From: Phycicoccus sp. HDW14
GTDB lineage: Bacteria; Actinomycetota; Actinomycetes; Actinomycetales; Dermatophilaceae
Length of the DNA: 64,000 nucleotides
Direction: 5' to 3'
NCBI RefSeq assembly: GCF_011383005.1
Contig: NZ_CP049935.1
Span: 3,472,001 to 3,536,000, forward strand
The notes under the pieces are model-generated. The model did not search any database. It was not told the DNA's origin and saw only the letters and a program-made list of their open reading frames with translations. The first letter of the stretch is position 1. The number at the start of each line of letters is the position of its first letter. Shown in pieces: positions 26,641 to 37,401 of the stretch. The position numbers and the translations under genes are program-made.

Positions 26641-27424
26641 CCGGTGTCCTCCTCGTCGTCGGGCCCCGCGAAGGTGGCCCGGGTGTGCACGAGCTCGTCG
26701 AGCACGGCGAGCACCGCCTCGCGGCTGCGGGCCAGGACGGCCTCGATCTCGGCCATGGTGATGGGCTCGTCGGCGTCGCCGACCCCGGTGCACGGGTTGA
26801 CGACGAGCGCGACGGCCGCGTACCGGAGCCCGGCCTCGCGGGCCAGGACGACCTCGGGCACCCCGGTCATCCCGGCGACGTCGCCCCCGCGAGCCGGGCC
26901 AGCCGGATCTCGGCGGCGGTCTCGAAGCGCGGGCCCTCGAACGCGGCGTACACCCCGCCGTCGCGCAGCGGGTGCCCGGCCGCGGCGCCGGCCTCGAGCA
27001 GCTCGCGGCGGACCTCGGGGTGGTAGGGCCGGCCGACGTCGACGTGCACGACGCCCTCCGGGCCGCTGCCGTCGAAGAAGGTCAGCGGGCGCTGGCGGGT
27101 CAGGTCGAGGAAGTCGTCGAGGCAGAGCAGGTCGCCGGGCACGAGCTCGGGGTCGATCGAGCCGGTGACGTTGACGGCGACGACGTCCTCGCAGCCGAGG
27201 TCGGCCAGGGCGCGGATGTTCGCGCGGTAGTTCACGAGGTGCGGGGGCACCGTGTGGCCGGGTCCGTGCCGGGTGAGGAAGACGACGGGCAGGCCGTGCC
27301 AGCGGCCGCGGGTGACCCGGGCCGGGCCCCAGCGGGTGTCGACGGTCTCCTCGACGCGGTCCTCGAGCGCCTCGAGGTCGTAGAACCCGGTGCCGGCGAC
27401 GATGGCGAGGGGCGGGCGGGTCAT
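26637..27424 (-). CDS. MTAP-family nucleoside phosphorylase, probable methylthioinosine phosphorylase, frame broken once
   Basis: About 262 aa when repaired. The phosphate-binding RHGPGHTVPPHLVNYRANI and FEGPRFET motifs place it in the MTA-phosphorylase/PNP family. Where human MTAP has the adenine-recognising Asp pair (TDYD), this protein has VNPC, and an Asn there is typical of 6-oxopurine enzymes. The frame shifts at the C5 run 26884-26888; one added base restores LARLAGGDVAGMTGVPEV. The neighbouring deaminase would supply methylthioinosine. Confidence 0.78.
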
Positions 27425-27496
27425 GCCCCCGAACGCTACCGCCCGCCTGCGGGCCGCCGCGACGGGACGGGACCGGGCGGTGGCAGGATCACGGTC

Positions 27497-29026
27497 ATGG
27501 CGGAGGTGGCGCTCGCGGCGACCGGACCGGTCTCGCTCGCGGCGGGCCGGGAGGTGGCGCGCGCCGGCGGCAACGCGGTCGACGTGGCCGTGGCCGCCGC
27601 GCTCGCCGCGATGGCCACCGAGCCCGGCATCGTCTCGCTCGGCGGCGGCGCCTTCGTGTCCGTCTGGGCGCCGGGCGAGGACCCGGTCGTCGTCGACGGC
27701 AACGTCGAGATGCCCGGACGCGGCCTGCCCCGCGAGGCCTTCGGGCGCGGGGTGCGCGAGGTGTACACCGAGTACGGCGGCGGCGTGACGATGTTCGCCG
27801 GCCACGGCTCGGTCGCCACGCCCCTGGCGGCCGCCGCCTGCGAGGACGCCGTGCGCCGCTTCGGGGCCGCCCCGTGGGCCGACGTCGTCGCCCCGGCGGT
27901 CACGGCCTGCCGCTCCGGCTACCCGATGGGCGGCGCCGCCGCCCGCTACCTCGGCTTCGTGGCCGGCTCCCTCTTCGGCCCCGACCCCGAGGCTCACCGC
28001 GTCGTCACCCGCCCCGACGGCACCCCGCTGCGGGTCGGCGACGTCGCGACCAACCCGATGCTCGCCGACGTGCTGGCCCTCGTCGGGGCGCGCGGCGCCT
28101 CGGTGCTCACCACGGGCGAGGTCGGCCGGGCGATGGCCGCCGACATGGCGGCGCACGACGGCCTCGTCACGGCCGCCGACCTCGAGGCGGTCGCGCCGGT
28201 CGAGCGGACCCCGCTGCGGCGCCGGGTGGGCGACTGGGACCTCGCGGTCAACCCACCCCCGTCGGTCGGTGGCCCGATGCTCGCGGTGATGCTCGGCGAG
28301 CTGGCCCGGCACGGCGACTACGACTGGGCCGACGTCCTCACCGTGCAGCAGGCCGTGCTGCGCTACCGGCTCGAGGTGCACGACGTCGCCACCGACCTCG
28401 ACGCCGCGGGTCACGCGCTGCTCGCCGCCGTCGACCGGCACGGCCTCGCGGGCCTGCCGACCTCGGCGTCGACCGCGCACGTCTCGACGGTCGACGCCGA
28501 CGGCCTGGCCTGCGCGGTGACGATGTCGGCCGGCTACGGCGCGGGGATCACCGTGCCCGGCACCGGGATGCTCCTCAACAACGCGCTCGGCGAGCCCGAG
28601 CTCAACCGGCTCGGGCTGCACTCGCTGGCGCCGGGCACCCGGCTGGCCTCCAACATGGCACCGACGACCGGGCGCACCGACGACGGCCGGGTCCTCGCCG
28701 TCGGGTCGCCCGGCGCCGACCGCATCACGACCGCGCTCATGCAGGTGCTCGGCCAGGGCTGCCTGCACGGTGCCGACCTGCGGACCGCCATCGAGGCGCC
28801 CCGGGTGCACGTGCGCTTCGACGACGACGGCCGCCCGGTCGTCGAGCACGAGTCCCACCCCGCCATCACCGCGGCCGTCCACGCCGCCGGCCTGCGGGCG
28901 ACGGACCACGGCGCCCTCTCGATGTACTTCGGCGGGGTCGGCGCGGCCTACCGCGACGCGGACGGGAGCCTCTCCGCGGCGGGCGACCCACGGCGCGCGG
29001 CAGCCGTCGAGGTCGTCGGCGGCTGA
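27497..29026 (+). CDS. ggt: Gamma-glutamyltransferase-family protein
   Basis: The 509-aa Ntn-hydrolase has an N-terminal large-subunit region (ARAGGNAVDVAVAAALA). The probable autoprocessing threonine is in STAHVSTVDADG (near residue 330), followed by the small-subunit motif GLACAVTMS. GGTs cleave gamma-glutamyl bonds, for example in glutathione. No signal peptide is evident, so it may be cytosolic, like some actinobacterial members. A polyamine or peptide gamma-glutamyl substrate is possible. Confidence 0.8.
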   Translation: MAEVALAATGPVSLAAGREVARAGGNAVDVAVAAALAAMATEPGIVSLGGGAFVSVWAPGEDPVVVDGNVEMPGRGLPREAFGRGVREVYTEYGGGVTMFAGHGSVATPLAAAACEDAVRRFGAAPWADVVAPAVTACRSGYPMGGAAARYLGFVAGSLFGPDPEAHRVVTRPDGTPLRVGDVATNPMLADVLALVGARGASVLTTGEVGRAMAADMAAHDGLVTAADLEAVAPVERTPLRRRVGDWDLAVNPPPSVGGPMLAVMLGELARHGDYDWADVLTVQQAVLRYRLEVHDVATDLDAAGHALLAAVDRHGLAGLPTSASTAHVSTVDADGLACAVTMSAGYGAGITVPGTGMLLNNALGEPELNRLGLHSLAPGTRLASNMAPTTGRTDDGRVLAVGSPGADRITTALMQVLGQGCLHGADLRTAIEAPRVHVRFDDDGRPVVEHESHPAITAAVHAAGLRATDHGALSMYFGGVGAAYRDADGSLSAAGDPRRAAAVEVVGG

Positions 29027-29140
29027 GGACGCCGAAAATTTCGTCGCCCGACACCTGTTCCCCGGAGGCCATCTCGTGGTTGCCTGTGCGCACCGATGTC
29101 AGACGCAGGCAGAGTGCGTCGCGGGAGGAACAGGACACCG

Positions 29141-32100
29141 ATGAAGCATCCCCTTCACGGAAGGTCGGCGCGCGTACTGCTCGCCGGCCTCGCCGCAGCC
29201 GCACTCACCACGACCTCGTTCGGCACGGCCACGGCCGCCGTCGGAGGGGCCGGTGACCCGGTCGCACCGGTCGAGAAGGCCCCCGAGGCCACCGTCCAGA
29301 CGGGGGAGGTGAAGACCCCCTCGACCACCGCCGAGGACAAGCTCGGCCAGCACGACGTCGAGCTGCTCGACAAGGCGCGTGCCGCCGGCACCAAGCGGGT
29401 CACCCTCATCCTCGCCGTCGACAAGGGCACGACGCGCTCCGTCGCCGACGCCATCCGCGCACAGGGCGGCTGGGTCGGGATGACCAACGACAAGGTCGGC
29501 TACGTCCGGGCCAGCGTCCCCGTCAAGGCGGTCACGAAGGTCGCCGCCCTCTCCCGGGTCGACGCCGTCGACCTCGACGAGAAGGTCGCGCTGCCGACGC
29601 CGGGTCCCGAGGGCAAGGCCACCCGCTCGGCGGCCGCCGCCGGCCCCGGCGCGGGCACCTCGAACGACAACCCCTACATGCCGACCAACGAGACCGGGTC
29701 GGTCGCCTTCAAGAAGGCCAACCCCCGCTGGGACGGCCGCGGCGTGACCATCGGCATCCTCGACTCCGGCGTCGACCTCGACCACCCGGCGCTCCAGAAG
29801 ACCTCGACGGGCGAGAAGAAGATCGTCGACTGGGTCACCGCCACCGACCCGATCCTCGACAGCGACTTCACGTGGCGCCTCATGAACACCAGCGTCAACG
29901 CGACGCCGACGTTCACCGTCCCGAACGTCGCCGGCACCTGGACGGCCCCGGACTCGGGGTCCTACCGCTTCAGCCGGTTCAGCGAGTCGATCACCGCGGG
30001 CAGCGAGCCCGACGGTGACGTCAACCGCGACGGCGACACCACCGACCGGTTCGGCGTCCTGTACGACAAGGACACCCACGACATCTGGGTCGACGCCAAC
30101 CAGGACCTCACGTTCTCCGACGACGAGCTGATGCGCCCGTACGGCGAGAGCGGCGACGTCGGCCACTTCGGCACCGACGACCCGTCGACCGAGGTCGTCG
30201 AGCGGATGCCGTTCACCGTCGAGTACCGCGAGGACGTCAGCCTCGCGCCGTTCGGGCTCCCGGGCACCGAGGACTTCGTGAACATCGGCCTCGTCGAGGA
30301 CGCGCACGGCTCGCACGTCGCGGGCATCGCGGCCGGGCACAGCCTCTTCGGCGGGAAGATGGACGGTCAGGCCCCGGCGCGAAGATCGTCTCCTCGCGTG
30401 CCTGCACCTGGGGTGGCGGCTGCACCAACGCGGCCCTCACCGACGGCATGGTCGACCTCGTCGCCAACCGCGGCGTCGACGTCGTCAACATGTCGATCGG
30501 CGGCCTGCCGGCGCTCAACGACGCGAACAACGCCCGGTCCGAGCTCTACGACCGGCTCATCGACGTCTACGGCGTCCAGCTGTTCATCTCGGCCGGCAAC
30601 AGCGGCGCGGGCATCAACACCGTCGGCGACCCGTCCGTGGCCACCGACGTCGTGAGCGTCGCGTCCTCGGTCAGCAAGGCCACCTGGCTGGCCAACTACG
30701 GCTCGGTCGTGTCGAGCAAGCTCGCCCTGCACAACTACTCCTCGCGCGGCCCGCGCGAGGACGGCGGCTTCAAGCCGAACATCATGGCGCCCGGCTCGGC
30801 CATCTCCACCGTGCCGCTCTGGCTCAAGCAGCCCGACCTCGCCGAGGCCGGCTACACCCTGCCCATCGGGTACGCGATGTTCAACGGCACCTCGATGGCC
30901 TCGCCGCAGGCGGCCGGCTCCGCCGCGCTGCTGCTCTCGGCCGGGTTCCAGACCGGGACGCCGATCACGCCGAAGCAGCTGCGTGAGTCGATGTACACCG
31001 CGGCCGACTTCCAGAAGTCGCTCGCGGCCGTCGGCCAGGGCACCGGTCAGCTCGACGTGCCCGGTGCGTGGAACCTGCTGCGCAAGCGGCCGGTCACGCT
31101 CGACTACACGGCCACGGCCCCGGTCTGCACCGTGCTCTCCGACCTGCTCGCCACCCCCAACCGGGGCACCGGCGTGTACAACGACTGCGCCGCCGGCAAG
31201 GGCGGCCAGAAGGTCGGCCAGAGCCGCACCTACCCGGTCAAGGTCACCCGCCTGACGGGTGCCTCGGGCTCGGTGAACCACAAGGTCCGCATCGTCGGCA
31301 ACGACGGCACGTTCTCGGCGCCGTCCTCGGTCGCGCTGCGCTCGGGCCGTGCGGTCGACGTGGCGGTCAAGGCCAAGCCGAAGACGGGTGGCCTGCACTC
31401 GGCCATCCTCGAGATCGACGACCCGAAGACCCCGCTCGTCGACCACCGGCTGCTGCTGACCGTCGTCGTCAGCACCGACCTGCCGAAGCCGTCGTACGCG
31501 ACGTCGACGTCGGGCACGGTGCAGCGCAACCTCTTCAAGCGGGTGTTCGTCACGGTGCCCGAGGGCGCCAAGGCCCTCCAGGTCAACCTGTCGGGCATCG
31601 CCACGAAGAGCCAGGTCCGCTGGATCGCGTTCAACCCGTACGGGGTCCCGGTCGACAACACCTCGACGCCGTTCTGCTACACGAACTACAGCGACCCGGC
31701 GACGTGCAAGCCGAGCTCGCGGGCCTACGCCAACCCGATCCCGGGCGTGTGGGAGCTGCTCGTGGAGTCGCGGCGGACCTCGCCGTTCCTGGACAACCCG
31801 TTCAAGCTGACGGCGGCGGTCCAGGGCGTCACGGTCGACCCGGCCACCCAGACCGTGCCGGGCAGCACCGGCGAGGCCTCCCCCGTCTCGTGGACCGTCA
31901 AGAACGACTTCGGTCCGGTGACGGTCACACCCCGCGGCGGCCCGCTCGGCTCGGCGCACACCGAGCGCCCGAGCATCGGCACGGGTGACCGGCTGGAGTA
32001 CACGGTCGAGGTGCCGGCCGGGGCCTCGCGCCTCGACGCGGTGATCGGCAACACCTCCGACCTCGGGGCCGACCTCGACCTGACGGTCCTCGGACCCGAC

Positions 32101-32454
32101 GGCGAGCAGGCCGGCCAGTCGGCCGACGGTGACTCCGAGGAGGCCGTGTCGATCCTCGACCCGGAGCCCGGCACGTACACCGTGCAGGTCGACGGGTTCG
32201 ACGTGCCGGCCGGGACGACGACGTTCGACTACCGCGACGTCTTCTTCTCGGGCAGCCTCGGCAGCCTCGACGTGCCGTCCGGTGCGATCTCCCTCAAGGG
32301 CGGCCAGACGGTCTCCATCGGCGGGACGATCACCCCGGAGGCCGCCGCGGCCGAGGGTCGTGAGCTGTTCGGCCAGATGGACGTCGTCTCGTCCGAGGGC
32401 GCGGTCCTCGGGTCGGGTGCGGTGCTCCTCTCGGAGCCGGCCACGACCCGGTGA
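29141..32454 (+). CDS. Large secreted subtilisin-like (S8) protease, frame broken once
   Basis: About 1104 aa when repaired. A signal peptide (residues 1-35) is followed by a propeptide, then catalytic Asp208 (GILDSGVDLDHP), His389 (DAHGSHVAG) and Ser585 (NGTSMASP). The Asp-to-His gap of about 180 residues is unusually long and holds an Asp-rich, calcium-loop-like segment (DVNRDGDTTD). Beta-rich C-terminal domains may include a pre-peptidase type. The frame shifts around 30372-30377; one added G joins GQAPG to AKIVSSRACTW. The start has a GGGAGGA-type site. Confidence 0.88.
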
Positions 32455-32467
32455 CCCACCGGTGAGC

Positions 32468-32502
32468 GAGGGCCCCGTCGGCAGCACGCCGGCGGGGCCC
32501 TC
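32468..32502 (+). terminator. Hairpin terminator after the S8 protease
   Basis: Perfect 10-bp outer arms (32468-32477 and 32493-32502) with further inner pairing (CGGC with GCCG), 14 bp after the protease stop. Confidence 0.7.
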
Positions 32503-32613
32503 CGCCGTCCCGTCCCCGGATCGACCTGCCGGTCGGGCGGAGTCATCCCGCCACGTCTCGCGGACGGGGGTCGCGCCCGGCCTGACCGGCCCGGTCGTGC
32601 GAGAGTGCGGACC

Positions 32614-33968
32614 GTGAGCGCACCGGCGGAGGGCCAGCACCGCGAGGTCCTGCGCCTGGCCCTGCCCGCCTTCCTCGCCCTCGTCGCCGAGCCGCTCTTC
32701 CTCCTCGTCGACTCGGCGATCGTCGGGCGGCTGGGGGTCGGGCCGCTGGCCGGCCTCGGGGTCGCGAGCGCAGTGCTGCTGACCGCCGCCAACGTCTTCG
32801 TCTTCCTCGCCTACGGCACGACGAGCATCGTCGCCCGCCAGCTGGGTTCCGGCTCGCGCGCCGGTGCGGTGGCGGCGGGCATCGACGGCACGTGGCTGGC
32901 CGTCGGGCTCGGGGCCGCGACCACGGCCCTCGTCGCGCTCGCCGCCCGACCGCTGGCCGGCCTGTTCGGTGCCTCCGCCGCGGTCGCCGACCAGGCCACG
33001 ACCTACCTGCGTGTCTCGGCCTTCGGGCTGCCCGCGATGCTCGTCGTGCTCGCGACGACGGGTGTGCTGCGCGGCCTGCAGGACACCCGGACCCCGCTCG
33101 TCGCGGCCCTCGGCGGGTTCACCGCGAACGCCGTGCTCAACCTCTGGTTCGTCCACGGCCTCGGCTGGGGCATCGCCGGCTCCGCGTGGGGCACGGTGAT
33201 CGCGCAGAACGGGATGGCCGCCGCGCTCGTCGTCGTGCTGGTGCGCGAGGCCCGCCGCAGCCGGGTGCCGTTGCGGGCCCACCCCGGCCGGGTCCTCGCC
33301 GCCGCGCGCGGGGGCGTGCCGCTCCTCGTGCGCACCCTGGCCCTGCGGGGGTCCTCGTGGTCACGACGTGGGTGGCCGCCGGGCTCGGTGACGTGCCGCT
33401 CGCGTCGTACCAGGTCACCGCGACCATCTGGTCCTTCCTCACCTTCGCCCTCGACGCGCTGGCCATCGCCGCCCAGGCCATCACCGGGCGGGCCCTCGGC
33501 GCCGGCGACCTCGCGACGACCCGGGCCGCCACCCGCCTCATGGTGCGCTGGGGCGTCCTCGGCGGGGTGGTGCTCGGGCTGGCGCTCCTCGTGGCCCGCC
33601 CGTGGGTGGGACCGCTCTTCACGCCCGACGAGGGGGTGCAGGCGGCCGTCGCGGCCGGGCTGCTCGTCGTCGCGCTCGGCCAGCCGCTGTCGGGCTTCGT
33701 CTTCGTCGTCGACGGCGTGCTCATCGGGGCGGGCGACGGTCGCTGGCTCGCCGGGGCCATGCTCGCGACCCTCGCGGCCTACCTGCCCGTGGTGCTCGCG
33801 GTGCACCTCGCGGGCGACTGGTTGCTCCAGGGCGGCTCGGCGCGCGGCACGTCCGACGCGGTCACCTGGCTGTGGGTGGCGTTCACCGTCTTCATGTCCG
33901 TGCGCGGCACGCTCATGTGGATGCGCGTGCGCACCGACCGCTGGATGGTCGTCGGCGCGACCCGCTGA
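32614..33968 (+). CDS. MATE-family multidrug/efflux transporter (DinF-like), frame broken once
   Basis: About 451 aa with some 12 membrane helices when repaired. The first MatE half contains LALPAFLALVAEPLFLLVD and ATTGVLRGLQDTRTPL. It should export organic cations using an ion gradient. The frame shifts at the G5 run 33347-33351; one added base joins RTLALR to GVLVVTTWVAAGLG. The GTG at 32614 was chosen because it directly precedes the MATE domain; GTG 32605 is also in frame. Confidence 0.87.
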
Positions 33969-34004
33969 CCACCGTCCCGTCGACCCGACGGGCTGCTGGG
34001 CCGC

Positions 34005-35231
34005 TCAGGCGAGCCCGAGCGCCCGGGCCTCCTCCCACAGCTCGTCGCGCACCCTCGGGTGGGCGGCGTCGCGGATGATGTGCCGGCACTGGCCGCGCTG
34101 GTCGTACCCGTACAGCTCGGCGACGCCCTGCTCGGTGACGACCGCGCTCTGCTGCACGCTCGTGACCGGCTCGTCGAGGAGCGGGACGACGGTGGAGCAG
34201 TCGGCCTTGGGGTGCCACGAGCGCAGGGCGATGTAGGACTGCCCGCCGGGGGAGTGCAGCGCGCCGACGACGAAGTCGGTCTGGCCGCCGAAGCCGGAGT
34301 GGATGCGCGCGTTGATGCGCGAGGCGTTGGCCTGCCCGAAGAGGTCGACCTCGAGCGCGGAGTTGACCGAGGTCATGGCCCGCTGCCGGGCGATGAGGCC
34401 GGGGTCGTTCGTCGTCTCCGTGCGGGTCATCCGGACGCGCGGGTTGCCGTCGACCCAGTCGTAGAGGTCCTGGGAGCCGAAGAGGAACGACGTGGTCAGC
34501 GGGTGGTCGGGGTCGAGGGCGCCGGCCCGGTCGAGGGCGACGACGCCGTCGGAGAACATCTCGGTCCACACCCGCAGGCCGCGCCGGTCGGTGAGCGCGG
34601 CGATCGTGGCGTCGGGGATGCCGCCGATGCCGGCCTGGATGGTCGCGCCGTCGGGCACCCGGTCGGCGATGCGCTCGCCGATCAGCTGGCTGTCGGCGTC
34701 CGGGGTCAGCGGGTCGTGCGAGGGGACCGGGACGGAGACCTCGACGGCGAGGTCGACGGCGCTCTCGTCGAGCAGGGCGTCGCCGCCGGTGTACGGCATC
34801 CGGTCGTTGACGACGGCGACGACGAGGCCCGAGCGGGCGCGGCAGGCCTCGATGGCCGCCGGCAGCACGTTGACCTCGATGCCGAGGGAGAGCATCCCGT
34901 CGCGCGAGGGGGCGCACTGGACGATGACGACGTCCGGGGCGAGCGGGCCGCCGTAGAGCACCGGCACGAGGGAGAGCCGGCTCGGGACGTAGGAGAGGTT
35001 CGAGTGCCGGCGCATCCCACCCCCGACGAAGCAGGTCTCGGCGGTGACGCCCGGCCGGTCGGGGATGCCCGGCGGCGCGTTGAGCGCGTGGATGACGTAC
35101 TCCTCGCGGCACGCGTCGAGGGTCCGGACGGCCTCCCAGGGGACGGCGACGTTGCCGGAGACGACGACCCGGGGCCTGCCCGGGAGTGCGGCGAGGTGGC
35201 GGCCCAGCTGGTCGAGACTCACGGTCCTCAT
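34005..35231 (-). CDS. Acetyl-CoA hydrolase/CoA-transferase family protein (Cat1/4-hydroxybutyrate type)
   Basis: This 408-aa protein has the two CoA-transferase halves. IQAGIGGIPDATIAAL lies near the middle, and the likely catalytic glutamate is in SALEVDLFGQANA, followed by GFGGQTDFVVGA. Members transfer CoA between acetate and other acids or hydrolyse acyl-CoA. ATG 35231 has a GATGGAGG ribosome site; in-frame ATGs at 35240 and 35249 are alternatives. It is transcribed divergently from the DUF2277 gene. Confidence 0.83.
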   Translation of the reverse strand: MRTVSLDQLGRHLAALPGRPRVVVSGNVAVPWEAVRTLDACREEYVIHALNAPPGIPDRPGVTAETCFVGGGMRRHSNLSYVPSRLSLVPVLYGGPLAPDVVIVQCAPSRDGMLSLGIEVNVLPAAIEACRARSGLVVAVVNDRMPYTGGDALLDESAVDLAVEVSVPVPSHDPLTPDADSQLIGERIADRVPDGATIQAGIGGIPDATIAALTDRRGLRVWTEMFSDGVVALDRAGALDPDHPLTTSFLFGSQDLYDWVDGNPRVRMTRTETTNDPGLIARQRAMTSVNSALEVDLFGQANASRINARIHSGFGGQTDFVVGALHSPGGQSYIALRSWHPKADCSTVVPLLDEPVTSVQQSAVVTEQGVAELYGYDQRGQCRHIIRDAAHPRVRDELWEEARALGLA

Positions 35232-35325
35232 GGCCTCCATCATCCTCACCCGGGGGTGGGTCGCACCACAGGTGAGGCTGTCCTGACCCCTGCCGGCGCG
35301 GGCCCGCGCGGCCTACCGTGGGGGC

Positions 35326-35601
35326 ATGTGCCGCAACATCCGCCAGCTCCACAACTTCGAGCCCCCCGCGACGACGGACGAGGTGCACGCCGCGGCCCTC
35401 CAGTACGTCCGCAAGGTCAGCGGGTCGACCCGTCCGTCGCAGGCCAACGAGGAGGCCTTCGCCCGGGCCGTCGAGGAGGTGGCCCACGCGACCCGGCACC
35501 TGCTCGACGCCCTCGTCACCGGGGCGCCCCCGAAGGACCGCGAGGTCGAGGCCGCCAAGGCCCGCGCCCGGTCCGCGGAGCGCTACGGCCGCACCGGCTG
35601 A
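35326..35601 (+). CDS. DUF2277 protein
   Basis: This 91-aa protein has the conserved DUF2277 start MCRNIRQLHNFEPPAT and a helical remainder. Function is unknown across the family, which is common in actinobacteria and proteobacteria. A short GC hairpin (CCGGAG-GG-CTCCGG, 35607-35620) follows the stop. Confidence 0.85.
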   Translation: MCRNIRQLHNFEPPATTDEVHAAALQYVRKVSGSTRPSQANEEAFARAVEEVAHATRHLLDALVTGAPPKDREVEAAKARARSAERYGRTG

Positions 35602-36031
35602 GGGCCCCGGAGGGCTCCGGCGGACGGGTCGTCCCCGCTCCCCGAACGGCCTCCGCACGGCGTGTCGGCGACGCCGGGCGCGCGACCCGCTGTGGACCGT
35701 GACACGCCCGAAACTTTCTCCGGCGCACAGGCAGTGGACGACGTCGTCGCAGGTCAGCGGCCTGCTGGGAGGTCGCTGGGTGCCGTGTCCACAGGGTTCT
35801 CCACCGACGGTGCACAACCCCACCCGGCGTTTTCCCCAGGTTGTCCACACCTCGTCCCCAGCCGTTCGGCCGATGTGCCCGGCCCGGCTTGGAGGGCCCG
35901 TGGGTGAGGTCCTACGGTGACTCGAGCGCGGCGGTGTCGGTGGTCTCTGGTGGTCTTGACCCGGGTCCGGTGGCGCCGGGGCGAACCGCCTCGAGCAGGG
36001 GCCTGGACGAGACGGTGAAAGGGGTCGGTGG
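35602..36031. promoter_or_regulatory. Intergenic region before dnaB with DnaA-box-like sites
   Basis: A 430-bp stretch with no convincing gene. It holds a perfect actinobacterial DnaA box TTGTCCACA (35841-35849), a close copy GTGTCCACA (35785-35793) and an inverted weaker copy TGTGGACCG (35691-35699). TTTTCCCC precedes the perfect box. The dnaB promoter must be in its right part, but no -10/-35 pair is clear. Confidence 0.5.
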
Positions 36032-37401
36032 GTGACCATCGCGCAGCTGAGCGAGGCCTTCTCGGGCCCGTCGGAGCGACCGGACGAGCGGGTCCCCCGC
36101 AGGACCTCCACGCCGAGCAGTCCGTCCTCGGGTCGATGCTCCTCGACAAGGACGCCATCGCCGACTGCCTCGAGGAGGTCAAGGCCCACGACTTCTACCG
36201 GCCGGCCCACGAGGCGATCTTCGACGCCGTCCTCGACCTCTTCGGGCGCGGCGAGCCGGCCGACGCCATCACCGTCGCCGACGAGCTCACCAAGCGGGGT
36301 GACCTCGCACGGGTCGGCGGGCAGGCCTACCTCCACCAGCTCATCCAGTCCGTGCCCACGGCCGCCAACGCCGGGTACTACGCCGAGATCGTCCACGAGC
36401 GCGCGGTGCTGCGCCGGCTCGTCGAGGCCGGCACCCGCATCGTCCAGATGGGCTACGGGCAGGGTGAGGGCGACATCGACGAGATCGTCAACCGCGCGCA
36501 GGCCGAGGTGTACTCGGTCGCCGAGAAGCGTGGCGGCGAGGACTACCACGCGCTCGGCGAGCTGCTCAACGAGACGATGGAGGAGATCGAGGCCGCGTCG
36601 GGGCGCACCGACGACCTCATCGGGGTGCCCACCGGCTTCCTCGAGCTCGACGCGCTGACCCACGGCCTGCACCCGGGGCAGATGATCGTCGTCGCGGCCC
36701 GTCCGGCGGTCGGCAAGTCGACCCTGGGCATCGACATCGTGCGGGCCGCGGCCATCAAGCACGACATGGCCGCGGCGGTCTTCTCCCTCGAGATGAGCCG
36801 CACCGAGATCACGATGCGCATCCTGTCCGCCGAGGCCACCATCCAGCTCCAGGACCTGCGCCGCGGCCTGAAGAACCAGGACCAGTGGACCAAGCTGGCG
36901 CGGATCATGGGCAAGATCTCCAACGCGCCGCTGTTCATCGACGACAGCCCGAACATGTCGCTCATGGAGATCCGGGCCAAGGCCCGCCGGCTCAAGCAGC
37001 AGCACAACCTCAAGCTCATCGTCATCGACTACCTGCAGCTGATGACCAGCGGCAAGAAGGTCGAGTCGCGCCAGCAGGAGGTCGCCGAGTTCTCCCGGGC
37101 CCTGAAGCTGCTCGCCAAGGAGATCGAGGTGCCGGTCATCGCGATCAGCCAGCTGAACCGTGGTCCCGAGCAGCGCACCGACAAGCGCCCGCAGATGTCG
37201 GACCTGCGTGAGTCGGGCTCGATCGAGCAGGACGCCGACGTCGTCATCCTCCTGCACCGCGACCGTTCCGACCCCGAGCGCGAGGGGGAGGCCGACGTCA
37301 TCGTCGCCAAGCACCGCAACGGCCCGACCGCTGACCTCGTGCTGGCCTTCCAGGGGCACTACTCCCGCTTCAACAACATGGCCCGCGACGGCGGCTTCTG
37401 A
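36032..37401 (+). CDS. dnaB: Replicative DNA helicase DnaB, frame broken once
   Basis: About 456 aa when repaired. The N-terminal DnaB domain begins at HAEQSVLGSMLLDKDAI. The RecA-like helicase domain has Walker A RPAVGKST and Walker B VIDYLQLM, with DLRESGSIEQDADVV near the end. It unwinds DNA at replication forks and is essential. The GTG at 36032 opens the canonical start; the C5 run 36094-36098 lacks one base, which would otherwise join ERVP to PQDLHAEQS. Disruption of an essential gene argues that this break is a sequence error. Confidence 0.94.

Noticed and set aside
26867-28909. Long minus-strand open frame of about 680 codons opposite the gamma-glutamyltransferase gene
   Set aside because: High GC keeps antisense frames open. 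Its product has low-complexity Arg/Gly/Val composition; only the stretch after 27424 belongs to the nucleoside phosphorylase.
35602-36031. Chromosomal origin of replication
   Set aside because: Only three DnaA-box-like sites and no dnaA or dnaN next to them; origins in this group lie between those genes.
36032-37401. dnaB as a real pseudogene
   Set aside because: It is an essential helicase, one base in a C5 run restores it fully, and the same error type recurs across the window.
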